Positions 57,938 through 64,000 of a stretch of 64,000 bases of DNA are shown here, piece after piece (the first letter of the stretch is position 1; each line of letters begins with the position of its first letter). The notes under the pieces are model-generated. The model did no database searches. It was not told the DNA's origin and saw only the letters and a list, made by a program, of their open reading frames with translations. This DNA comes from Podocnemis expansa (lineage: Eukaryota; Chordata; Testudines; Podocnemididae). The DNA lies in assembly GCA_007922195.1 (NCBI GenBank), contig ML681963.1, positions 139,688,568-139,752,567 on the forward strand. The letters run 5' to 3'. The translations under genes and the position numbers were made by a program.

Positions 57938-58036
57938 CACCTATTACTGAATGCATCCGAGCAGCGCTCGAAGAAGAATGGGGGGTTACCTACAGTAACT
58001 GTCCTTCTTCAAGATGGGCTGCTCGGATCCATTCAG
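57938..58036 (+). repeat. DIRS copy A: internal complementary region
   Basis: The first half (CCTATTACTGAATGCATCC...GCAGCGCTCGAAGAAG at the 5' side) is the complement of the left outer end at 51,982. The second half (ACTGTCCTTCTTCAAGATGG, GCTGCTCGGATCCATTCAG) is the complement of the right outer end at 58,210-58,265. Confidence 0.88.
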
Positions 58037-58080
58037 GTCCCGCCCCTCTATCCCCGCTTCTGGAGTTGGTAACTCTAAGG

Positions 58081-58273
58081 AACTGAGGAGGGGCCGGGGA
58101 GGTGGCTATATATATAGCCACGGGTGGCGCGAGGGGCGGTGGCCACCTCCCCTCTTCTGACAGGCTAGGACAAGTTTTTCTGACCAATCTGGCGCCACAG
58201 CATGGACACACCTATTACTGAATGGATCTGAGCAGCCCATCTTGAAGAAGTATGGTTACTGGAGGGTAACGCA
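58081..58273 (+). repeat. DIRS copy A: right inverted terminal repeat
   Basis: From AACTGAGGAGGGGCC to CTTGAAGAAGTATGGTTACT and GGAGGGTAACGCACC. It contains a perfect 20-bp palindrome with a TATA core at 58,102-58,121. Confidence 0.85.
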
Positions 58274-58793
58274 CCGATTTTAAGTCTCCCACCACTGTGA
58301 TCAGCTTTTTCAAGAATGTTTCATCAGGTGTTCCGCATAAAGTAATTAATACCTTTAGGTGTTCCCCCACCCACTGAAGGTTGAGAAACATTGCTCTAGA
58401 GAACCACAAAGGGTAGCAGGGGTAGCTCCTTGCATCATTTTCCCCACCAGCAGAAGACAGAGCCCTGTGTGGATCTTTACTAATTATATTGACAGCTCTG
58501 TTTTGCTCAAGGTGTTCTTTATCCTTCCAGAATGCAAGTGAATTCTTTGTTTGTACCGCAATCAACTTTTATGACTGGATGTATACCCTATCAGGGCTAA
58601 GGATTCTGGCACTTGGCTTCCGCTGTCATGCCATGCTAGACTGGGAAAGAAATGAGGACCAAAATGTCCCTGCACAAGTAAAGACCACACCTCAGCAAGC
58701 CTTTTACCACGTGGAACAATACTGTATGAGGAGTTGTAGAGTTTGAATTCTCTCTAGAATAGGAATGGGCTTCTCTGTGGGTCAATACTGTTC
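58274..58793. other. Spacer between DIRS copies A and B
   Basis: Unique-like sequence. Near 58,340-58,395 CCCCCACCCACTGAAGGTTG followed by AGAAACATTGCTCTAGA could be a decayed hAT end. No gene. Confidence 0.45.
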
Positions 58794-58960
58794 TTCTTCG
58801 AGCGCTGCTCGGATGGATTCAGTAATAGGTGTCTCCATGCCAGAGTGCCAGATTGGTCGGAAAAACTTGTCCTAGCCTGTCAGAAGAGGGGAAGCGGCCA
58901 CCACCCCTCGCACCACCCACGGCTATATATATGGCCACCTCCCTGCCCCTTCCTCAGTTT
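58794..58960 (+). repeat. DIRS copy B: left inverted terminal repeat
   Basis: Starts TTCTTCGAGCGCTGCTCGG. It includes CAGTAATAGGTGTCTCCATG, TCGGAAAAACTTGTCCTAGC and a GGCTATATATATGGCC segment (TATA-like), and ends at TCCTCAGTTT. The inverse is at 63,645-63,815. Confidence 0.9.
58919..58936 (+). promoter_or_regulatory. TATA-like palindrome in the DIRS left terminal repeat
   Basis: ACGGCTATATATATGGCC lies about 190 bp upstream of the gag ATG at 59,124. Equivalent segments are present in all ITRs of copies A, B and C. A promoter within the terminal repeat would suit a DIRS element, but no transcription start can be proven from sequence alone. Confidence 0.4.
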
Positions 58961-59123
58961 CATTTCTTCTGTCTTGTGCATTGGAATTGCAACGTCCGCT
59001 TCTTCCAAATCACAAGCAGCCTGTCTCTTTGTCTTTGACTCACTGTCCAGCTGGGTACATCTCTTCATGGATATAACTCCACCACGAAAGTCCCCAACAC
59101 CGGAGCGGAACATCGCATCGACA

Positions 59124-60794
59124 ATGCCAGGGTTCAAACCCTGTGCCGAGTGCAGCAAGGCCTTCCCCCAGGACGACCCCCACGGGAAGTACCTTAGGTG
59201 CCTGGGCAAGGACCACATGTTCTCAGCGTGTTACATTTGTCTCTCCTTCAAACCCAGAACGATCAAGGAGAGGGAACAGCGATGCCATGCCCTAGCCTCG
59301 GAGGAGGCTCAGCACCATTCACCCGAGGCTTCGGGTTCAGGCCCAGCACCAAGACCCAGCTCAGCGCTGGAGCCTACGCAGCACTGTGCCACCAGTGGCC
59401 ACCGCTGCCGCACCACCTTGGCGCCAACTCCAGCATCGCAGCACCTACCTGGCGCCTCGGCACTTCAGTGTCGATTGAGGTCACCATCAGTTAGCCTGGC
59501 ACTGATGGTGCCAGGCTTGCCTCAGCACCACACCGTGTCATCTCCGGCGCTGACGGCATGGTACAGCCCGGCCTCTCTGGTGCTGAGCTCGCCCCGGCAC
59601 CGGCTGACTCCACCCTCGGCACCGCAGAGCCCGGTGCCGCAGGAGCAGGAGCCTTCCCGCCTAGGCAGTCCTCCCTCCCCCAGCGAGGACTTGCCCATGA
59701 CTCAAGTAGAGTTGCTTCTCGTCCCGTCCACCCTGGAAGTGGTGGAGGCAGTACTAGCCCTGCTGCTACACCGAACTCCCCCTGCCCCACCTCCAATCAG
59801 AAGGGGCAAACCGGCCTTCATCTTGAAGGCCTGGGTTCACCCGGGATGCTTGCCCTCACCTTCCAGTCCCCCGTCTTCCACTCCAGCGGGGGCCAACACC
59901 ACCCCACCGCCAGCACCGGGCCGGGAATCTCAATCCCCCTCCCTTGTCTTCAGCCCGGAAGAGGGACCATCTAGGGGCTCCAAACGGCCTTGGAACCGCA
60001 CATCGGCTCCATCACCTTTCCGGTTTTGGCCACAAGAACGGTCGCTTCAGGGAACTCCCTCTCCTCCACGGCGGGCTCTCGGTGCCATGCTGTCCCCAGC
60101 ACCAGAGTTTTTTACAGGGAACCTTTCAGTGCATTTTGACCTATTGCGCCGGGCTACGGCCCATTTAGGTATGGAGGTGGAGCACTTGAGTCTTCCCTCT
60201 GATACCCTCTTCGGGCCGGCCTTCACTTCAACAGTGCCCTCAGCAGTCCTGCCCCACCTGAGCATATGGGACCTCGCACGCTCCTGGTGGCAGAGCCCAA
60301 GTTCCGTCTCCCCGGTTTTGGATACGGCGAGTGTGAAGTATCGGGTATCCGAGTCAGGCTACCCCTCCCTCGCTGGCCACCCAGTTCCCCCCAGGGGCAT
60401 GATCCAGATGGCAGTGGGGGCCAGGGAAATGAGGGAGCTGGATTTGCTAGGCCGTAAGGCTTATTCCTCCTTGGCCTTCCAATTACGAGTGGCAAACAAC
60501 CAGGCTATAACCAGCATATACTTGCTTGATGGCTGGGAGTCACTTGGAAAATTTAGAAATATGCTTCCACCTGAGGCCAGGGAAGAGTATAATGCCTTCC
60601 TGGAGGAAGGCAACATAATCTTGCAAGACCTCCTCCTTTCGGCACGCGATGCGGTGGATGCTGCTGCTCGCACCGTGGCCTTGGTGGTTACCCTCTGCAG
60701 TGTAGCATGGCTTAGGGAGGCAAGAGCGCCTGCTAATGCACAGCAGGCAGTTCTTGACCTGCCCTTTGAGGGGGATGTCTTGTTCCCCCCCTGA
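59124..60794 (+). CDS. DIRS copy B: gag-like protein with LAP2alpha-like C-terminal domain
   Basis: Start chosen at ATG 59,124 (MPGFKPCAECSKAF) because it matches the starts in copies A and C. The frame is open upstream to 58,845, but that part lies in the terminal repeat. The product is 556 residues. Residues 1-45 hold a Cys/His-rich motif (CAEC, DDPHGKYLRCLGKDH, CYIC), probably zinc-binding. Residues 60-320 are Pro/Ser/Ala-rich and low complexity. The C-terminal region has FDLLRRATAHLGMEVE, HLSIWDLARSWWQ, MRELDLLGRKAYSSLAFQLR, YNAFLEEGNIILQDLLLSAR, VTLCSVAWLREARAPANAQQ and DLPFEGDVLFPP. This resembles DIRS gag proteins and the C-terminal domain of mammalian LAP2alpha, which is known to derive from such a gag. 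An extra C in a C-run truncates it at 60,792. It is the presumed nucleic-acid-binding particle protein of the element. Confidence 0.78.
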   Translation: MPGFKPCAECSKAFPQDDPHGKYLRCLGKDHMFSACYICLSFKPRTIKEREQRCHALASEEAQHHSPEASGSGPAPRPSSALEPTQHCATSGHRCRTTLAPTPASQHLPGASALQCRLRSPSVSLALMVPGLPQHHTVSSPALTAWYSPASLVLSSPRHRLTPPSAPQSPVPQEQEPSRLGSPPSPSEDLPMTQVELLLVPSTLEVVEAVLALLLHRTPPAPPPIRRGKPAFILKAWVHPGCLPSPSSPPSSTPAGANTTPPPAPGRESQSPSLVFSPEEGPSRGSKRPWNRTSAPSPFRFWPQERSLQGTPSPPRRALGAMLSPAPEFFTGNLSVHFDLLRRATAHLGMEVEHLSLPSDTLFGPAFTSTVPSAVLPHLSIWDLARSWWQSPSSVSPVLDTASVKYRVSESGYPSLAGHPVPPRGMIQMAVGAREMRELDLLGRKAYSSLAFQLRVANNQAITSIYLLDGWESLGKFRNMLPPEAREEYNAFLEEGNIILQDLLLSARDAVDAAARTVALVVTLCSVAWLREARAPANAQQAVLDLPFEGDVLFPP

Positions 60795-63504
60795 AACCCT
60801 CTCTGATTGGCACAGCCTGGGATTCTAGAGGAAAGGCCAAATACTTTGGCCTCCTCCCTCCCGGACCCCCCCCCCCCGACTTAGCTCCCCACTTCCCCTG
60901 GCAGGACAGTCCCTTTCCTTCCCGCTTTACGCATGGCGGGAAGTGGGCCTTTGCCTCCCCTTTTCACAAGGAGGGGCCCCTCTGATCACCGCCACCCTCT
61001 TTTACACTTACGGTGCAGGGGGCCCTAGGGTGTCACTACTGCAGATGGCCAACCCCCCCTTCTCTAGGGAAGGCAGGTCCAGTGGGAATCACCCCAATCC
61101 TTCCTTGTTTCTTCCCCTTCTCCAATTGCGGGAGCAGGACTTAGATCGGGACACCAGGGGCCGACAATATGACACCCGCCTACGGTGCCAGTACCCCAAT
61201 ACCGTAGCTACCCCCCATCCCCTCACCATTTAAGCAGTGACTTTCCCAAAGATGGAAACCACCCCTCTTCTACTGCTAGCAGCCTTCCTTCCCAGATATT
61301 TCCCACTGCATTCCCTGCCCTAACACCTCGCCGAAGAATGGAGGCGTGTCTCGTTGTAGCCTCAGCTGCTGCGGGGGCTCTGAGATGCGCACATCTGAAG
61401 CCTAATTGCAACAGGACTGTGCCTGTTGCCATGATGCATGTCCCAGGTTGGCCCCCTCCTATCCAGATCAGGGGAAGGGGAGGGGATACCCCTGGTCACA
61501 CCATCGTTTCTGCGCTGTGACCCGAACCCCCATTCGACAGGAATATCTCCTGCTCACTGAAGGGGACACATCTGCATAGCAATATAGCTATGTGGATAGC
61601 TAATTTAATTGGGAAGGTATCCTTTAGGGCGGATCTTTACCCCTGCACAGGCCCAAGGTATGGCCCACTCCTTTTTTCCCTCCCTTGCAGGACTACGGTT
61701 CCATGTCTCCACCTTCTGGTGATCTAGTGGGAACCAGGGGTCCACCTTAGGAACCCTCATCTTTGTCTACCCCCGCTTTGAGGTAGCCCACTCTCCCCCG
61801 ACCTCACCAAAGCACGGCCAGGGGCACCCCTTCAAACCCTGAGAGGGAACACCTAGTTACAACCATACGTTGGGAAACTGCGAAAGGTCCATCCCTTCGA
61901 GTGCTCTCCCACCTATATTTCCCTCCTCAGTATCCACTGCCTTCTGGACAGCTGTCTATGTCAGACAGAAGGTTCCCTACTTCCAGGGTACTTGCATAAT
62001 CTTCTTGCTCTACGGTCCTATTCCCTGGCAGGACATGACCACCCCCCCCTTCTGCCCTGCCTTCCTGCAGGACCATCTCACTGTGCCATGCGTAGTCCCT
62101 TAGTGCTACTGCAGTTCTCCGCATGCGCGTTGGTGGTGCCTGGCAGTTCTGCGGTCCCCTTTTTCCAGTTTCAAGGACCCGTTGACACCCACTGCCTGCC
62201 TGATGGCATGATACACAGAGAACCCATTTCTATACAACATATAACAGTTTGGGGTTGTACTCCCGCTTTATTCGCCCTCTGGCTCCCTCCGGGGAGAAAA
62301 CTTCGTTGGGTTCTCTGATCCCGGGGTGTCCTTCAGATGCGGCAGCTGCCACCCTCTAACAGTCTCACTCTCTAGCTTAGGAAGGAACCTCCCTTGGCAG
62401 CAGAGTTCTTCAATATCAATGTATTGAAGAGTTTCTCCTTGGCAGGCCTGGCATGGCAAACTGGTAGCGTTATCCCTCCGGCAAGTACCATAGGTACTGA
62501 GTCTGCGGCCTTTCACAGCTCTTCTTCGATTCTTTCGGTTGTTGAGGGGGGTGACCAGATGGTAGTAAGAGTTCACTCCAGTCCCTTTCTCCCCCCCACC
62601 TCACGCTTTAGTGAGAGCTTTGCAATGCAAACCCTACAAGCTTAGGCCAGCAGGGTCCTCCTCTGCATTCCAGCGCCCTGTGGACCCTACTAAGACCATC
62701 TCATCAGCACTGCCTCAGGCCATCTTGCTGTTAGTGACCTTCCCGGAACCTCTCTCCTGTCAGAACCCGGTCATGATGCCTGCTTGGCTGAAAAGGTGTG
62801 CTTCCGTGCTACCAGGTTGTTAACTAGCATACCGTAGGCCCCCGTCCTGCTTGGCTCAACTCTGTATGCCACAGCTTAGTGTCTCGTGGTCTTCTCAGTT
62901 GCCCTCGAGGCCATCTTACAACCTTGTATCCTCATTTTCTCTCTTTTAACCAGACGGCTTGCTTGGTCGCATCCTAGATAAGGGGCATAGTCATTCCCTT
63001 ACTTCTTCCTGTGTATTCAGTAGTCACCAGATCAGTCCATGACCACGTGGCTCCTGCTAAGCCTTCGGGTGCTCTGTGCCTACCCTTTCTTTGTTCTCGT
63101 GCGAGACATGCCACATATGGCTAGTCTCATTTGCTAGCTTTTAGTGTTCTCCTTCGAGTCCACGTGACATGGCCTAAGCCCAGACATTGTAGTCTGTTGG
63201 TTATACTCCACATTTTTCCTCCTATGCAGAGCACCTATGCAACCCATTTTTGTTAGGTTGTGTCCTTTTCTCCAGCTCTGGTGACCTTGTCTAACCTGCT
63301 TATGCATTCTGCCTCAGTGGGTTCGGTCTTGCCCCTGTCCTGGGTTGGCCCTCAGCTCTTGCTTCTTCTGGGCCCATCGAGGCCTGCTCACCTCTTGACC
63401 CCAGCAAGCATCTTGCTGCAGGGCCTCTACCTTATGGGGCTTGTTGCTGTGCTGAAGGCGGAAATATCAACTCTGCCCGCCATCCATCAGCACGGCTAAT
63501 AGTT
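60795..63504 (+). other. DIRS copy B: 3' non-coding segment
   Basis: A 2.7-kb segment with only short frames on both strands. It is partly conserved with copy A (55,531-57,937). No reverse transcriptase, RNase H or recombinase motif is visible. In a complete DIRS element this position would carry them, so it is either strongly decayed pol or replaced sequence. Confidence 0.6.
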
Positions 63505-63600
63505 ACCTATTACTGAATGCATCTGAGCAGCACTCGAAGAATGGGGGGTTACTCACCAGTAACCGTCCTTCTTTGAGATGGGCTGCTCGGATCCATTCAG
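63505..63600 (+). repeat. DIRS copy B: internal complementary region
   Basis: CCTATTACTGAATGCATCTG and CAGCACTCGAAGAA are the complement of the left outer end (58,794). ACTCACCAGTAACCGTCC and TTTGAGATGGGCTGCTCGGA are the complement of the right outer end (63,780-63,842). This is the clearest of the three copies. Confidence 0.9.
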
Positions 63601-63644
63601 GTCCCTTCCCTCCATCCCCGCTTCTGGAGTTGGCGACTCTGAGG

Positions 63645-63842
63645 AACTGAGGAGGGAGCAGGGAGGTGGCCATATATATAGCCGTGGGTGGCACGAGGGG
63701 CGGTGGCCGCCGTCCCTCTTCTGACAGGCTAGGACAAGTTTTTCTGACCAATGTGGTGCTCTGGCACGGAGACACCTATTACTGAATGGATCTGAGCAGC
63801 CCATCTTGAAGAAGGATGGTTACTGGTGAATAACTCACCGTT
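63645..63842 (+). repeat. DIRS copy B: right inverted terminal repeat
   Basis: From AACTGAGGAGGGAGC through GGCCATATATATAGCC to CTTGAAGAAGGATGGTTACT and GGTGAATAACTCACCG. The last 27 bases extend beyond the part shared with the left repeat, as in DIRS elements whose two ends differ at the outside. Confidence 0.88.
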
Positions 63843-64000
63843 CATGGTGGGGAGGAGGAACTATGAGGCATGTCATGTACCACTACTACATGTGCAGAGG
63901 TGAGGAGTTGTTGAGTACACATGCAAATGGTTATTTTAGTTTTTTACTCAGGCAAGTATCTTGGACACATATGGACCTTCTGCAGGTATTCACCCAGAAC

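Larger units (their letters stand above)
51982..58273 (+). mobile_element. DIRS-like retrotransposon, copy A (with CR1 insertion)
   Basis: It has a left inverted terminal repeat (51,982-52,150), a broken gag-like gene (52,311-54,193), a CR1 insertion (54,284-55,530), a long non-coding 3' segment, an internal complementary region (57,938-58,036) and a right inverted repeat (58,081-58,273). Without the CR1 it is about 5.0 kb, the same size as copy B. The inverted terminal repeats plus an internal region complementary to both ends are the diagnostic structure of DIRS elements, which normally also encode reverse transcriptase/RNase H and a tyrosine recombinase. Neither was seen here. Confidence 0.88.
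58794..63842 (+). mobile_element. DIRS-like retrotransposon, copy B (best preserved)
   Basis: About 5.05 kb: left inverted repeat 58,794-58,960, gag-like gene from 59,124, a long 3' non-coding segment, internal complementary region 63,505-63,600 and right inverted repeat 63,645-63,842. The same architecture and length as copy A (after removing its CR1) suggest that both descend from one gag-only master rather than from independent deletions of a complete element. It sits in the same orientation as copy A, with a 0.5-kb spacer. No target duplication is evident, as expected for tyrosine recombinase elements. Confidence 0.88.

Noticed and set aside
60795..63504. Reverse transcriptase and tyrosine recombinase of DIRS copy B
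   Set aside because: Looked for because the element type should have them. No Y/FxDD, RNase H or recombinase motif could be read in any frame.

Overview
The window looks like non-genic chromosomal DNA from a reptile, most probably a turtle. The reasons are a 5'-truncated CR1-type LINE, degraded MIR/CORE-SINE-like copies, many hAT-type miniature elements with 8-bp target duplications, a DIRS-type retrotransposon family and a Gmr1-like Ty3/gypsy element. The host assignment is inference from repeat content. No host protein-coding exon, rRNA or functional tRNA could be supported. Every convincing coding stretch belongs to a mobile element.

Layout. Positions 1-16,700 are AT-rich unique-like sequence with two TTCGAA-rich inverted-repeat elements (2,996-3,303 and 7,985-8,348), a hAT MITE (4,360-4,551), a Harbinger-like element (13,959-14,469), a purine-rich tract (12,541-12,860) and old SINE remnants. 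Positions 16,715-28,849 hold a minus-strand DIRS-like element (copy C). It is split by a complete Ty3/gypsy element (21,303-27,602, TSD TGGAT) and also carries a tRNA-Val-like/CR1-tail SINE. Positions 28,850-51,980 return to unique-like DNA with hAT elements (32,877-34,006; 34,903-35,192; 39,497-39,722; 43,465-43,634; 44,432-45,100) and many copies of a short repeat family that contains a hammerhead-ribozyme-like core. Positions 51,982-63,842 hold two DIRS-like elements in the same orientation (copy A with a CR1 inside, and copy B), 0.5 kb apart.

Most interesting content. (1) The DIRS-like copies have the full terminal architecture of the group: inverted terminal repeats plus an internal complementary region matching both outer ends. 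They encode only a gag-like protein with a Cys/His-rich N-terminus and a LAP2alpha-like C-terminal domain. No reverse transcriptase or tyrosine recombinase was seen, so they look like a non-autonomous, gag-only lineage. (2) The gypsy element has the order gag-PR-IN-RT-RH (integrase before reverse transcriptase) and a SCAN-like capsid region, both Gmr1-clade features. Its LTRs contain an acidic repeat-rich open frame and a tandem repeat whose number and unit length differ between the two LTRs. (3) Several small inverted-repeat families have structures worth folding or family-level study.
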